DNA of 64,000 bases, taken from positions 1 to 64,000 of the forward strand of contig LMZR01000014.1 in the NCBI GenBank assembly GCA_001567105.1. The letters run 5' to 3'. Numbering within the stretch: the first letter of the stretch is position 1; each line of letters opens with the position of its first letter. The DNA comes from Chloroflexi bacterium OLB14 (GTDB taxonomy: Bacteria > Chloroflexota > Anaerolineae > Anaerolineales > Villigracilaceae). The translations under genes were made by a program, and so were the position numbers. Under the pieces are notes generated by a model, which ran no database searches, was not told where the DNA came from, and was given only the letters and a program-made list of their open reading frames with translations. Below are positions 33,558 through 43,790 of this stretch, piece after piece.

Positions 33558-34562
33558 TTATTTTCCACCAACTGGAAATTCTATAATGTATAAATAAAAA
33601 TATCCTAGCAACAAAATAATCCAACCCCATAATTGAATTTGATCCATCAAGTTTTCGTATGAAATCATAAAATTATCTTTAATAGTTTGCACAATATCTT
33701 CTAAGTTATCAATTTTGCTTTTTATATTTTCTTTCCAATCTTTCAAATAAAATTCACTTTGAATAGCTTCATAAACTTTAGCGGTGTACCAATCACCAAT
33801 CAGCAATAAATTTAATTCTGCACGTTCAAAGTCGAGCATAATTTCAAGGCGGTGTTGAGTCACTTGTTGCAACATGCCACGCGTAGCGCGCGGACGACGC
33901 TTGCCTTGAAAAAAACCTTCTTTTATTTTATCGAGCATCTCCTCAATAGATTGATCCAACATGCGATAACGCAATAATTGATAATTACCAATTTTTAATA
34001 AAGCAATATCCGAATCATAATCGGCATTCGGGGCAATAATTACTGCCCCTTCCCAATCAATCAAGGTCAATTCTTTTGCTGAATAGCGTGTGCGTGAAGT
34101 AAGGATTTCGTTAGTTTCTTCTTTATCAAACACTTCGCGATGCGAACGAATAAAATTTGCAATAGCAACACTATTTTTATCTATCCATTTATCAGGTGTG
34201 GGTTTGGCATCTTGCACGAGCAAAATTGAATAATCTTCATACATTTCATTTTGACGAAACAATTCAGGAATGTAACGACTCTTTAATGCGTTCTGAATTT
34301 TGTCTCGTATTTGAAACACAGAAGATGCAAACGGATCAATTAAATCAAATCGGCATTCAAGCATTTGCACACGGTTATCATAACGCTGGCGCAACACAGA
34401 AACGGCGTAGCCTTCAATCACAACTGTTTCATCACCAAGTTTAACCAAATCAATATCAACAGGTTGAAAATAGGGCGCATCTTTTAAGCCTTTGAATTGC
34501 TCAGGCGTTGGCAATGCACCTTCATCAGAATCGGGGAATGCAATTAAATAACAAATTTCCAT
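33558..34562 (-). CDS. Hypothetical protein with C-terminal membrane segment
   Basis: 334 residues. A soluble alpha/beta part (1-230) is followed by a helical region with long heptads (KSKIDNLEDIVQTIKDNFM) and one C-terminal membrane segment (GWIILLLGYFYLYII). The order resembles RMND1/YagE (DUF155)-type proteins, but the resemblance is weak and I leave it as hypothetical. It heads the operon that continues with the HEYAH lipoprotein and the phosphatase. Confidence 0.5.
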   Translation of the reverse strand: MEICYLIAFPDSDEGALPTPEQFKGLKDAPYFQPVDIDLVKLGDETVVIEGYAVSVLRQRYDNRVQMLECRFDLIDPFASSVFQIRDKIQNALKSRYIPELFRQNEMYEDYSILLVQDAKPTPDKWIDKNSVAIANFIRSHREVFDKEETNEILTSRTRYSAKELTLIDWEGAVIIAPNADYDSDIALLKIGNYQLLRYRMLDQSIEEMLDKIKEGFFQGKRRPRATRGMLQQVTQHRLEIMLDFERAELNLLLIGDWYTAKVYEAIQSEFYLKDWKENIKSKIDNLEDIVQTIKDNFMISYENLMDQIQLWGWIILLLGYFYLYIIEFPVGGK

Positions 34563-34632
34563 GCCTTAAGTGTACTACATCTGTTTTATACTTATACCAA
34601 TTATCAATCCGATTGACTGCATAAGGTGAAAC

Positions 34633-36282
34633 ATGACTCTTCAAGAACAATATAAAAAGTGGAAAGAAACAACGCTCAAAAAATCTTTGGATAAAACAAA
34701 AGAGCGGAAAGAACGCTTCGCAACCACAGCAGGGATTGAAATTCCGCGCCTCGCTCTCCCGCCTCAACTTGATTCTGTTTCAGATAACTTAGGCTTCCCT
34801 GGAGAATATCCCTTCACGCGTGGTGTGCAACCCACTATGTATCGCTCTCGCTTCTGGACGATGCGTCAATATGCTGGCTTTTCTACAGCAACAGAATCAA
34901 ATAAAAGATATCGCTATTTATTGGAACAAGGTCAAACGGGGTTAAGTGTTGCGTTCGATTTACCAACTCAAATCGGGTATGATGCGGATGACTCAATTGC
35001 GCACGGAGAAGTGGGTAAAGTTGGCGTTTCAATTTCGTCCATCCATGATATGGAAATATTATTCAAAGAAATTCCATTAGATAAAGTTTCTACATCTATG
35101 ACGATTAATGCACCCGCTGGTGTTTTATTGGCGATGTATATTGCCGTTGCGAAAAAACAAGGCGTGGATATGAAACAACTGCGCGGCACAATTCAAAATG
35201 ATATTCTCAAAGAATATGTGGCGCGTGGCACTTATATTTTTCCTCCTGCCCCTTCGATGCGATTAATCACTGACATTTTTTCTTTTTGTGCGAAAGAAGT
35301 ACCATCATGGAATACGATTTCAGTTTCGGGTTATCACATCCGTGAAGCAGGTTCTACATCGGTGCAAGAAGTGGCCTTTACATTATCAAATGGAATCGCG
35401 TATGTTGAAGCGGCATTGCAAGCAGGACTCAAAGTTGATGACTTTGCTCCGCAACTTTCATTTTTCTTCAATGCACATAATAATTTATTGGAAGAAGTTG
35501 CTAAGTTTCGTGCGGCGCGAAGATTATGGGCAAAGATTATGCGCGAACGATTCAAAGCCGAAAAAATATCTTCGTTGCAATTACGTTTTCATACTCAAAC
35601 CGCAGGCTCAACATTAACTGCTCAACAACCTGAAAACAATGTTGTGCGTGTGACCTTACAAGCCTTATCCGCTGTTTTTGGTGGAACACAAAGTTTGCAT
35701 ACTAATTCAATGGATGAAGCCTTGTGGCTACCGACTGAAAAAGCAGTGCGCGTTGCTTTGCGGACTCAACAAATCATTGCTTATGAATCGGGCGTAGCAG
35801 ATTCAGTTGACCCATTAGCAGGTTCATATTTAATCGAATATCTAACTAATGAAATCGAAAAAGGCGCAGAAGAATATATTTCAAAAATTGATGAGATGGG
35901 TGGTGCATTACAAGCCATTGAAAAAGGTTACATGCAAAATGAAATCCAAAACGCCGCTTACGCCGCTCAACAAGCCATTGAACGCAAAGAAGAAATTGTG
36001 GTGGGTGTGAATCAATTTCAGGTTGATGAAGATTTAACATTGGAACGTCTACAAGTTGACCCAATTATTGAAGTGGAAGCACGTGAAAGATTGAAGAAGT
36101 TACGAGAATCGAGGAATCGGGAATCGGTAGATGTGTTATTAGGAAAATTAAAATCCGCCGCCAAAGGGACTGATAATCTAATGCCTGTGTTTATTGAATG
36201 CGTGGAAAATGAAATTACACTTGGCGAAATTTGTAATACTTTGAGAGGTGTTTGGGGTGAGTATGTGGCGGAAGGGTTTTAA
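34633..36282 (+). CDS. Methylmalonyl-CoA mutase family, large (catalytic) subunit without B12 domain
   Basis: 549 residues, the length of the separate catalytic subunit. Motifs [67 protein letters not shown] and [25 protein letters not shown] match the family TIM barrel. The chain ends without the DxHxxG B12-binding domain, which must be supplied by another gene not in this window. Close relatives include ethylmalonyl- and isobutyryl-CoA mutases, so the exact substrate is open. AAGGTG precedes the ATG. Confidence 0.92.
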   Translation: MTLQEQYKKWKETTLKKSLDKTKERKERFATTAGIEIPRLALPPQLDSVSDNLGFPGEYPFTRGVQPTMYRSRFWTMRQYAGFSTATESNKRYRYLLEQGQTGLSVAFDLPTQIGYDADDSIAHGEVGKVGVSISSIHDMEILFKEIPLDKVSTSMTINAPAGVLLAMYIAVAKKQGVDMKQLRGTIQNDILKEYVARGTYIFPPAPSMRLITDIFSFCAKEVPSWNTISVSGYHIREAGSTSVQEVAFTLSNGIAYVEAALQAGLKVDDFAPQLSFFFNAHNNLLEEVAKFRAARRLWAKIMRERFKAEKISSLQLRFHTQTAGSTLTAQQPENNVVRVTLQALSAVFGGTQSLHTNSMDEALWLPTEKAVRVALRTQQIIAYESGVADSVDPLAGSYLIEYLTNEIEKGAEEYISKIDEMGGALQAIEKGYMQNEIQNAAYAAQQAIERKEEIVVGVNQFQVDEDLTLERLQVDPIIEVEARERLKKLRESRNRESVDVLLGKLKSAAKGTDNLMPVFIECVENEITLGEICNTLRGVWGEYVAEGF

Positions 36283-36348
36283 CAGAATTTCAATAAACAA
36301 GCTATTTCTCTATTTATAGCCAGTTTGGCTACGCGACACATATACAAT

Positions 36349-37788
36349 CTATTTTTCTTTTATAGATAACTTTTTATTGAAATAACGAGATAAATATACG
36401 ATTGAAAAAACTAAGCATGGAACCATAACAAAGATTGGGCGCGGAAACCCCTCCACCCATCCCATTTGCCAAGCATAATAAATAAAAACTGTTAACAAAA
36501 TTCCACCTAGCAATGAACTTACCCCGAGCGTGCGCCATGAATATGTTTTGTAAATTTGAAATAATATAAACAAAGCAAAGAAGATAACTGTTCCAAAAAA
36601 GATTGCAAATCTTTGAGTACGCAAAAAGCCTGTATCAAATAAGCCAAGCCGAAGTGTAAATGCCAATTTAATAATAATGGCAATCAGAACAACATCAAAA
36701 AACAGCACGGGCAATTTATTAGCATTTCTTCGTAACCAATCTCTGGCTGGGATCTCCAAATATTTATAAATTAAGATACTCAAAATAATTGTAGTAGGGA
36801 GATATATCCACAAAAAGATTGGTGGGGATAAAGTAATAGCAAAATAATCTAAGATTCGCTCTGCCCACCACCGAAATGGTACATGTAAAATATACAAAGC
36901 ATAGCTAGAATCTCCTAACAAAACTAACCAAGGGTGACTAAATATTTTAGCCAAGAAAGTTGAATTTAATGCAAGCGCTAGAATTATGATCAAAAAAAAT
37001 GGAGCAAGCAAACCTACATCCAGTGAAAAGGTTATACCTAAAATATGTTGAACATCTCGCAAATATAAAGCGCTAAGCACAAATGCCGTTGAAAAAAATA
37101 TCAAGAATAAATTTACAAAAGGGGAAACGACTTGATTAATTGGGCGCTTCACGTACCAAACTCCGCCAACAAAGCCGAGTAAGAAAGCATTTAAGTGAAA
37201 AAGCGGAAAATAGCCAAAAAAATATCTAGTAGTTGGGTCAAGATAACCAATACGCAATATAGAGTGAACAAACTGACTAAATATCCAGAAACATAAAGAA
37301 AACCAAATTAACTGCTTAATTGGTTTGTTTAATGTGAAAAATATCAAGACAGGTACAAGGATGTAAAAAAATACTTCAACAGATAACGACCAAGCCGCAA
37401 TGTTGTAAGAAGTCGTATATTCAGGAATCCATGCTTGATATAAAAGCAAGTTAGCAAGAAATTCTTTCAACCGTGTTTTCGGCACAATATCTATATAATA
37501 TAAACAAGTGACTAAAAAGGAAAAAATATAAACTGGATAAATTCTCGAAAATCGAGTCAGCCAATATTTTTGTGTTTCAAAACCCGAGGGCAAAGGGCGG
37601 TAGTAAACATAAGCCATCACAAAGCCTGATAATACATAAAAATAACTGACAGCAGTTACACCAGAAGCAAAAATAGATGGTATCTGAAAAAAGCCGAAAT
37701 CTCTACCGCTATGAAAGAATACAACTGATAAAGCCGCTAGAAAACGCGTAAATGTGAGTTGATTAATCTTTTCGGTAGGTTGTTGCAT
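36349..37788 (-). CDS. Acyltransferase 3 (OafA/YrhL-like) membrane protein
   Basis: 479 residues, about 11-12 membrane segments. The first carries LTFTRFLAALSVVFFHSGRDFG (the catalytic His motif) and the centre contains AAWSLSVEVFFYILVP. These match the Acyl_transf_3 family, which O-acylates sugars of surface polysaccharides or lipids. No SGNH domain. No glycan genes adjoin, so the acceptor is unknown. Confidence 0.85.
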   Translation of the reverse strand: MQQPTEKINQLTFTRFLAALSVVFFHSGRDFGFFQIPSIFASGVTAVSYFYVLSGFVMAYVYYRPLPSGFETQKYWLTRFSRIYPVYIFSFLVTCLYYIDIVPKTRLKEFLANLLLYQAWIPEYTTSYNIAAWSLSVEVFFYILVPVLIFFTLNKPIKQLIWFSLCFWIFSQFVHSILRIGYLDPTTRYFFGYFPLFHLNAFLLGFVGGVWYVKRPINQVVSPFVNLFLIFFSTAFVLSALYLRDVQHILGITFSLDVGLLAPFFLIIILALALNSTFLAKIFSHPWLVLLGDSSYALYILHVPFRWWAERILDYFAITLSPPIFLWIYLPTTIILSILIYKYLEIPARDWLRRNANKLPVLFFDVVLIAIIIKLAFTLRLGLFDTGFLRTQRFAIFFGTVIFFALFILFQIYKTYSWRTLGVSSLLGGILLTVFIYYAWQMGWVEGFPRPIFVMVPCLVFSIVYLSRYFNKKLSIKEK

Positions 37789-38110
37789 TGCCCAATTTTA
37801 CTCTTTGGTTAGCAACATAGGGTAAGCTTAATCTTATGGAGAGTAGATAAAAAGATGGGGTAAATCTTTTTCTTAGCCACAGAGATCACAGAGTTCTCTG
37901 AGAAAAAATTCAATAGTCTCTACCTGTATCAGATGAAATGTTTTCAACAAATTAAGATGAATGTAAACAGGCATTTGTAATAATCCCAAAGGGATGACAT
38001 AGCATTGAAAAATTATGACACCCCTTCGGGGTTGAAATTGATAAATTCAAAAATCTATAATCATTTGACCCCTACGGGGTCACCATTGTATGTGTAAATC
38101 ATATTATTAT
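37789..38110. other. Intergenic region holding repeats
   Basis: 322 bases without a gene. It contains a CACAGAGATCACAGAG repeat (37876-37914) like the one at 2846, and a composite palindrome array (37982-38092). Confidence 0.6.
37982..38092. repeat. Composite palindrome array, copy 2
   Basis: Modules AATCCCAAAGGGATGA, ACACCCCTTCGGGGTT and TTGACCCCTACGGGGTCA with the CTATAATCATTTG spacer, in inverted order relative to copy 1. Confidence 0.7.
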
Positions 38111-38665
38111 TCATTGTGTCACCACAATCTTTATAAAAACCAAATCGCCGAAGAAATTACCGTTGGGATCAACCGCTTGCCAAGCGGATTCGTATTCTCC
38201 AATTTCAGATGGGGCTGTGAATAAAATGCGCAGGGTGGCTTGTGTGCCTGCACGAGCAGGATATAACGGCTGTTCGGTGTTTGCGCCTAAGGTGTCACCA
38301 CCTACCCATTTGAGTTTATAAGTTGAATCCCAATCACAAGTGCCATCATTTTTTATCAGCCATTGTTTATCAATTTGTGTATTGGGTAAAAAAAATTCAC
38401 CATCTTGTATAGTGACATCATCAATAAATGATAAGACGTTTGTGCAAATACTTTCTGTTGGCGTAGAAATGATTTGTTGCGTTGGTGTTTCGGTGATAGA
38501 AAAAACTGTAGGAATAGGTGTTGACGTTAAAATAATTTGTGTTGGTGGAATAGATGTAGGCGGGCGAAAAGGCGTGGGTTCGGGTTGGGGGGAACAACTC
38601 GAAGTTAAAAAAATGCTGAAGAGCAGAATCAATTGTCGGCTAGGGAAGAAGCGGTTTTTTATCAT
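38111..38665 (-). CDS. Lipoprotein with NBR1-type Ig-like domain
   Basis: 184 residues: signal peptide with lipobox FLTSSC, Pro/Thr stalk (about 28-70), then a domain with KQWLIKNDGTCDWDSTYKLKWVGGD, IRILFTAPSEIGEYESAWQAVDPNG. The W-x-x-x-N-x-G-T-C-x-W signature is that of the Ig-like domain found in NBR1 and in many Chloroflexota proteins. The ATG begins right after the T tract of the recA terminator and has no Shine-Dalgarno sequence, so its expression would depend on readthrough or leaderless start. Confidence 0.75.
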   Translation of the reverse strand: MIKNRFFPSRQLILLFSIFLTSSCSPQPEPTPFRPPTSIPPTQIILTSTPIPTVFSITETPTQQIISTPTESICTNVLSFIDDVTIQDGEFFLPNTQIDKQWLIKNDGTCDWDSTYKLKWVGGDTLGANTEQPLYPARAGTQATLRILFTAPSEIGEYESAWQAVDPNGNFFGDLVFIKIVVTQ

Positions 38666-38696
38666 AAAAAAATTAGGACACGTTACCGTGTCCTAA
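38664..38696 (-). terminator. Rho-independent terminator of recA
   Basis: TTAGGACACG-GTAA-CGTGTCCTAA stem followed by TTTTTTT in the minus direction. The T run is followed at once by ATG of the next gene. Confidence 0.8.
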
Positions 38697-38704
38697 TAAG
38701 TTTA

Positions 38705-39814
38705 CTATGCTTCTTCGTCTCCGCCAGCGTCACCACCACCATCAGCGCCATCGCCCATATCTAAGGGCAAAGCAATCTCACCACTCAATGCTTTTTGACG
38801 AATGACGTTTTCGATTTCGTTCATCAAATCAGGATTGGAACGCAAATAATCTTTTGCATTTTCACGTCCTTGACCGATGCGAATATCACCATAGGAGAAA
38901 AATGCACCGCGCTTCGCAATGACCTCGAATTTGGTTGCTAAATCGAGAACATCACCACTCTTGGAAATTCCTTCGTTGAACATGATGTCGAACTCGGCAG
39001 TGCGGAAAGGAGGCGCAACTTTATTTTTGACAACTTTGACGCGCGTGCGATTACCGATAACTTCTTCACCAACTTTGATGGATTGAATACGACGAACATC
39101 GAGGCGAAGTGAAGCATAAAATTTTAATGCCTGACCACCTGTTGTTGTTTCGGGGTTTCCAAACATAACGCCGATTTTTTGGCGAAGTTGATTTGTAAAA
39201 ATTACTGCTGTTTTGGTTTGATTGATAGCACCAGAAAGTTTGCGAAGTGCTTGTGACATTAAACGTGCTTGCACACCCATTGTGGCATCACCCATGTCAC
39301 CTTCAATTTCGGAACGTGGTACAAGTGCGGCGACAGAGTCAATGACGACAACATCTACTGCACCAGAGCGGACAAGTGTTTCTACGATTTCAAGTGCTTG
39401 CTCACCTGTATCAGGTTGGGAGACGAGTAAGTTATCAATATCAACGCCTAAACGTGCAGCGTAAACAGGGTCAAGAGCATGTTCCATGTCAATGAATGCG
39501 GCGGTGCCGCCCATTTTTTGTGCTTCAGCAACAACATGCTGACACAAAGTTGTTTTACCAGATGATTCTGGTCCATAAATTTCGGTGATGCGTCCGCGTG
39601 GAATGCCGCCCACGCCTAAAGCAATATCTAATGAAAGTGAACCAGTTGGGAAAACTTCAGTCACCATGCCATGTGCTTTACCTAAAGGCATGATGGCTCC
39701 TTCACCAAAACTTTTTAAGATGTCGCCAACTGCTTTGTCGAGCATTGCTTGTTTGGCAGAATCTATATTTGCGTTTTGAGTTGGTTGTTCAGCGGAAGCA
39801 CGTTTTCTAGCCAT
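38705..39814 (-). CDS. recA: Recombinase A
   Basis: 369 residues. Walker A GPESSGKT (81-88), MAW-like [12 protein letters not shown], Walker [12 protein letters not shown]1/L2 loops ([37 protein letters not shown]). The C-terminus ends in an Asp/Gly-rich acidic tail ([18 protein letters not shown]), as in many RecA proteins. GGAGAATAAAAA precedes the ATG. A LexA-like operator lies in its promoter. Confidence 0.98.
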   Translation of the reverse strand: MARKRASAEQPTQNANIDSAKQAMLDKAVGDILKSFGEGAIMPLGKAHGMVTEVFPTGSLSLDIALGVGGIPRGRITEIYGPESSGKTTLCQHVVAEAQKMGGTAAFIDMEHALDPVYAARLGVDIDNLLVSQPDTGEQALEIVETLVRSGAVDVVVIDSVAALVPRSEIEGDMGDATMGVQARLMSQALRKLSGAINQTKTAVIFTNQLRQKIGVMFGNPETTTGGQALKFYASLRLDVRRIQSIKVGEEVIGNRTRVKVVKNKVAPPFRTAEFDIMFNEGISKSGDVLDLATKFEVIAKRGAFFSYGDIRIGQGRENAKDYLRSNPDLMNEIENVIRQKALSGEIALPLDMGDGADGGGDAGGDEEA

Positions 39815-39900
39815 TTTTTATTCTCCAATTTTATGTATAGGGTCACTTAACCACGAAGGATATAGGCTCTCAAAGGGTTAAGGAAATTAAGTGTACAGCC

Positions 39901-39928
39901 AGTATAGCACAGTTGTTCTAATCGTCAA
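39901..39928 (-). promoter_or_regulatory. recA promoter with LexA-like operator
   Basis: On the minus strand TTGACG (39923-39928), a 16-base spacer and TATACT (39901-39906) form the promoter. The spacer contains AGAACAACTGTGCT (39906-39919), one mismatch away from the GAAC-N4-GTTC operator of Gram-positive LexA. A repressor bound there would block polymerase. Confidence 0.65.
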
Positions 39929-39982
39929 GAGGGAAATTTGAGGTGCAAGTTGAATATTAAGAGTTCAATAATTTATTTTCAT

Positions 39983-40047
39983 CCACTAATCTCCGCGAAT
40001 TTTCGCCAATCTGCCTTTTATTCGTGAAGATTAGTGTGGATTAGTGG
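39983..40047. repeat. CCACTAATC...GATTAGTGG inverted repeat
   Basis: Outer arms CCACTAATCT and (TGTG)GATTAGTGG with GCGAATTTTCGCC and TTCGTGAAGATTAG inside; a dispersed palindromic element. A partial relative (CCACGAATTTCGCGAATTTACGTGG) stands near 57613. Confidence 0.5.
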
Positions 40048-40259
40048 AAGGTATTTTTTTGACTTATTCAGTCTCTAAAGATTGCAAGTTACAGGTTAAA
40101 TCTTAATGCGAATGACGCGAAAGGGCGAAATTCGCAAATTTTTTCTTTTTTGTGTTATTTGCCCATTTGAAAAATTTGCGTTTAATCCTTAATCAAAATT
40201 TATAAGCAAGTAAATTTTTACTAAAGTCAACAAAATCTTTCTTCTTTCCTCTTTCTTCT

Positions 40260-41348
40260 TTATGGTGTTGGCGTTGGTGTAGCAGGCAAATCTAACGGCA
40301 CAAAATCCAATGTTGGCACAGATGGACGTTGCACATTGAATCCATCTGTGCCTCTAAAAGTAAAGTAACTCACCTGTCCAGGGAAAATCTCAACCCAAGT
40401 TTGCACTTTTTTATCTTCATATTCAAATGAAATTTTATAAATGCCAGCAGGTAAATCACCAAGCACAAGGTTTTCATTATAGTAAGGGTCAGCATTCACA
40501 GCCCCTTTTGTTCCATAAGTTCGCACAGTGAAATTCCTGCCACCTTGCTCAGGTGAAACTCTCACCTCCACTTGCTGTAACAAATCACCTTTCAAATTCA
40601 TCAAACGCCCAGCCAAAACTCCCCAGCCTTGTGGCGGAGCAATCCATAACTCAGGATTATAGGTATAAAAAAAAGAATTATTCGGCATACGCACTTCAAA
40701 ATGGACATGCGGTCCAGTCGTAGCACCTGTAGAGCCAACATAACCAATCACATCACCCGTTTCTACATGCTGACCTTTAATCACATTGACTGAATTCATG
40801 TGAGCATAAATTGTATAAAGTTGCTGATCGTTATAGCCAAAATCATGGCGAATAGCAACAGCCAATCCGTAAGGGTCAGTTTGGTCGCCAGGTACTTCCA
40901 AAAACAATCCCCAATCTGCCCACACCACAGTTCCCTCACCTGCCGCCATGATGGGTGTATCTTTCGGAGCAGAAATATCCACGCCTGTATGCACTACATT
41001 GATTCCAAAAAACACGCCACCATAACGATAATCTGCAATGGGCCAATTCACTTGATCAGCCGCAATAGGGCGCGTAAAAAAGAAATGATCATAAGGCGCA
41101 ATCGCCCATGGCACAGGGTACAAAGGTGGACGCCAACTTGTGATTGGTTCCGCCCCAGGTGTTGGCAGACTGAATTGAAATGGTACTGGGCTAGGAGTTA
41201 TATCCGCTTCATTCGTGACTTGAACTTGATTCTGCTCTTGAACAATCACCTGCGTGGGAGTTGATTCTACAACTGCACCTGTATCTGTACCTGTGCAAGC
41301 ACATAATATAAAAGATAAATAAAAATAATCGAAGATTTTTTTTTTCAT
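40260..41348 (-). CDS. M23 family metallopeptidase lipoprotein
   Basis: 362 residues: lipobox FILCAC, then a stalk, then the LytM-type domain with HTGVDISAPKDTPI (first His and Asp), YTIYAHMNSVNV, GTSGATTGPHVHFEV (HxH). A C-terminal beta domain (about 245-345) follows. The enzyme cleaves peptidoglycan cross-bridges or acts as a cell-wall anchor. The C-terminal TPTPTP could be a truncated stalk. Confidence 0.88.
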   Translation of the reverse strand: MKKKIFDYFYLSFILCACTGTDTGAVVESTPTQVIVQEQNQVQVTNEADITPSPVPFQFSLPTPGAEPITSWRPPLYPVPWAIAPYDHFFFTRPIAADQVNWPIADYRYGGVFFGINVVHTGVDISAPKDTPIMAAGEGTVVWADWGLFLEVPGDQTDPYGLAVAIRHDFGYNDQQLYTIYAHMNSVNVIKGQHVETGDVIGYVGSTGATTGPHVHFEVRMPNNSFFYTYNPELWIAPPQGWGVLAGRLMNLKGDLLQQVEVRVSPEQGGRNFTVRTYGTKGAVNADPYYNENLVLGDLPAGIYKISFEYEDKKVQTWVEIFPGQVSYFTFRGTDGFNVQRPSVPTLDFVPLDLPATPTPTP

Positions 41349-41390
41349 TTTATAAAAAATATGGAGTCAGGGTAATTGCTCTCAAAAATT

Positions 41391-43205
41391 TTAAGGAATC
41401 ACAGTCGGCGGAGTCGGAGTCACAGACGGCGTAAGCGTAATTGTCGCTGTAGCAGGCATTGTCGGCGTAAAAGAAGGCGTAAACGTTATGCGAGGCGTGC
41501 GCGTAGGAATCTTTGTCGGCGTAGATGTAGGCGTAGGCGTAGGAGTCAAAGTCGGTGCCAAAACACGAGTCGGTGTGGCTAATGCTTCGGCTGGATAAAG
41601 TTCCTTCATAGCAGAATACCAATCTAAACCATTGGTTAAAACAAACGTTGAAAATCTTGCCCCTTTATAAAATGTGCGCCAATTTGGTAATGATGGCAAA
41701 CGCTCCCAACCATAAGCAGAGACTAATGATGTGATATCAATCCAATACCCTGCTGGCACAAGTGCATACTTACCACCTTGTTCATAAGTAGCAGGGTCTA
41801 AATCATAACGAGCATTCAAATTCCATGGTGCATCGTGGATTGGCTCACCCAACGAACCATCTTGCACACTAGCACGGATATAAATTCGCCAATACGTTTG
41901 CGCGCCAATATCTTCACGCACTGTCACCATCCAACCTGCATTAGACATTAAAGAATTAATCGCAAAGGCTCTACCTGTATATAACCAATCATTATCAAAA
42001 CCAGGTTCCAAATTTGTTGTTAATGGCACAAAAGCATTTTCCAAACTTGCTAGTGCATCCCAACCTGTTTCAATAATCACACGAGTCCTTAATGCATTAA
42101 ATGATTCATCTACCAAATCATGCAATTGCGGATAAGGTGCTTGCACATCTTCAATATCCACTACATACCATCTTTGATTCGGAACTTCAGCACCAGGCGT
42201 CACAACTGGTGACCATAATGGACTCACATTTTCAAGGCTGGCTTTCAAAAACGAATCAGGTAATGGATTCGATAATTCAACATTGCCCCAAGTTAATCCA
42301 CGCACACGCCCACTCACTGCTAACGATGTTTGTAAAACATTTCCTTCTAAATCATACGATGTCACAAAATATTGATTCGGCGCACTCACTACTGCAATCA
42401 CTTGACTAGCATTTTGATTCCATGTGCCAATATAACCATCACCAATCCATTGTGCTGAACGTGTAGGTTCACTTGCATTCCAAACATACAAACCGCTAAA
42501 ACCAACTGTTTGCGAAATCGAACTCCACAATAATTGTGAGCCATCAAAATTCCAAACAGGGTTATTCTCCGAAGCAAAAGGCGTGTTACTTAAATTTTGA
42601 TAACGCCTATCATCAGCAATATCTAAATCTGCCAGCCACACATCACTATCACCACCACGCGTTGAAACGAAAGCAATATGCCGACCATCCAATGCCCAAG
42701 CAGGAGAATGATCCGAAGCGGAGTCTTGAGTCAATTGAATCACTTCTTTCGAATCAACATTTACTACCGCAATTTCCAAATTATCATTCACATACGTTTC
42801 ATACGCCAAAAAAGAACCATCAGGTGACCACGACGGCGCAGAATCATATTCATTTGAATTTGTAATTTGAGTCACATCACCACTTTGCAAATCCATCACA
42901 TACAAATCCCAAAAATCATTTCTATCGGATGCAAATGCAAGTTGTGTTTTATCAGGGCTGAGGGCAGGTGCAACATCATTCCATTCCCCTGTTGTGATTC
43001 TCGTCAATGGATAATTTTGTGGCTGATATAAAAATAGATGAGCATATCCGTTTTCTTCAATGGATAAAAAAACAAAATCGCCTCCATCATTGACCGTGAT
43101 GGCTGGTTCTGTTTCAACAACCTCTATTTGTGTGACAGTTGGTGTAGATACCACATCACCACTTTGTTGTGAACAAGCAGAAAGAAATAAAAATAAAATA
43201 ATCAA
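41391..43205 (-). CDS. TolB-like beta-propeller (PD40) lipoprotein with Thr/Pro tail
   Basis: 604 residues: lipobox FLFLSAC, then about six PD40 blades (LSPDKTQLAFASDRNDFWDLYVMD, APSWSPDGSFLAYET, SPAWALDGRHIAFVST, NPVWNFDGSQLLW). A second domain (about 330-520) has W-rich motifs, and the tail (about 545-604) is Thr/Pro repeats like those in the stalk proteins. Extracellular, function unknown. The M23 gene follows 42 bases downstream. Confidence 0.75.
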   Translation of the reverse strand: MIILFLFLSACSQQSGDVVSTPTVTQIEVVETEPAITVNDGGDFVFLSIEENGYAHLFLYQPQNYPLTRITTGEWNDVAPALSPDKTQLAFASDRNDFWDLYVMDLQSGDVTQITNSNEYDSAPSWSPDGSFLAYETYVNDNLEIAVVNVDSKEVIQLTQDSASDHSPAWALDGRHIAFVSTRGGDSDVWLADLDIADDRRYQNLSNTPFASENNPVWNFDGSQLLWSSISQTVGFSGLYVWNASEPTRSAQWIGDGYIGTWNQNASQVIAVVSAPNQYFVTSYDLEGNVLQTSLAVSGRVRGLTWGNVELSNPLPDSFLKASLENVSPLWSPVVTPGAEVPNQRWYVVDIEDVQAPYPQLHDLVDESFNALRTRVIIETGWDALASLENAFVPLTTNLEPGFDNDWLYTGRAFAINSLMSNAGWMVTVREDIGAQTYWRIYIRASVQDGSLGEPIHDAPWNLNARYDLDPATYEQGGKYALVPAGYWIDITSLVSAYGWERLPSLPNWRTFYKGARFSTFVLTNGLDWYSAMKELYPAEALATPTRVLAPTLTPTPTPTSTPTKIPTRTPRITFTPSFTPTMPATATITLTPSVTPTPPTVIP

Positions 43206-43213
43206 AACATGAA

Positions 43214-43365
43214 ATGACCCCGTAGGGTCAAATGATTATAGATTTTAGAAACGGCATCATGCCAACTCCGAAGGAGTGTCATAGCTTTATATTCAATGTC
43301 ATCCCTTCGGGATTTCTTTTTCGATGAATCATTTTCTATAATCCTACCATCCCTACGGGATTGAA
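43214..43365. repeat. Composite palindrome array, copy 3
   Basis: Modules TGACCCCGTAGGGTCA, ACTCCGAAGGAGTGTCA, TCATCCCTTCGGGATT and CCATCCCTACGGGATT, joined by ATGATTATAGA and TCTATAAT spacers. Confidence 0.7.
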
Positions 43366-43415
43366 AATCATCAAAGGTGTTATTCTAAAAGATTGACGGT
43401 TAATAAACATAATAA

Positions 43416-43790
43416 TTATTCAGGAAAATTTTCTTTATCAGGCTCAGATGATGGAACGACATCTAAAGAAATGATATACGGTTCTGCCACTGGACCTTCA
43501 AGATAATATAATTTTGCAATCAATGTGTGCGGATTATGAATCTCACCGCGAACGTGCATAGTAAATTCAAGTTTAAAGCCCAATGTTTCGAGTATATTCG
43601 TAGAAGCAACTTCCTCATCACGAGCATTGATTAATTTCACCTCTAGGCTTGGGCGTTTTTGAAAAGGTGTAATTTGCATATTCACCAACACTCGTTTTCC
43701 ATCAGAACGAGGTTTGGCAGTTAGCATAGTAATTTTTGTTTCTTCGGGGGTAGCACGGGTCAGCCCATCTTTTGATATGAAAAAATCCAT
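43416..43790 (-). CDS. Hypothetical protein, probable beta-sandwich
   Basis: 124 residues without a signal peptide. Alternating pattern (RVLVNMQITPFQKRPSLEVKLINARDEE, FKLEFTMHVRGEIHNPHTLIAKLYYLEG) suggests a beta sandwich. TATAAT (43797-43802) lies six bases before the ATG with no Shine-Dalgarno, as for a leaderless mRNA. Confidence 0.5.
   Translation of the reverse strand: MDFFISKDGLTRATPEETKITMLTAKPRSDGKRVLVNMQITPFQKRPSLEVKLINARDEEVASTNILETLGFKLEFTMHVRGEIHNPHTLIAKLYYLEGPVAEPYIISLDVVPSSEPDKENFPE

Larger units (their letters stand above)
39815..40259. other. Upstream region of recA with repeats
   Basis: 445 bases without a gene. It holds the recA promoter and operator (39901-39928), a CCACGAAGG-type repeat relic (about 39850-39885), an inverted repeat CCACTAATC.../...GATTAGTGG (39983-40047) and AT-rich sequence with GCGAAATTCGCAAATT palindromic pieces. 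Confidence 0.6.

Noticed and set aside
36060..36130. A repeat insert in the mutase gene (RESRNRES)
   Set aside because: The segment has the usual length for this part of the family, so no insertion is needed.
41350..41622. A frame rich in Tyr, Ala, Asp and Ser opposite the tail of the propeller lipoprotein, and an Arg-rich one beside it
   Set aside because: Both are other-frame readings of the Thr/Pro repeat tail of the 41391-43205 gene.
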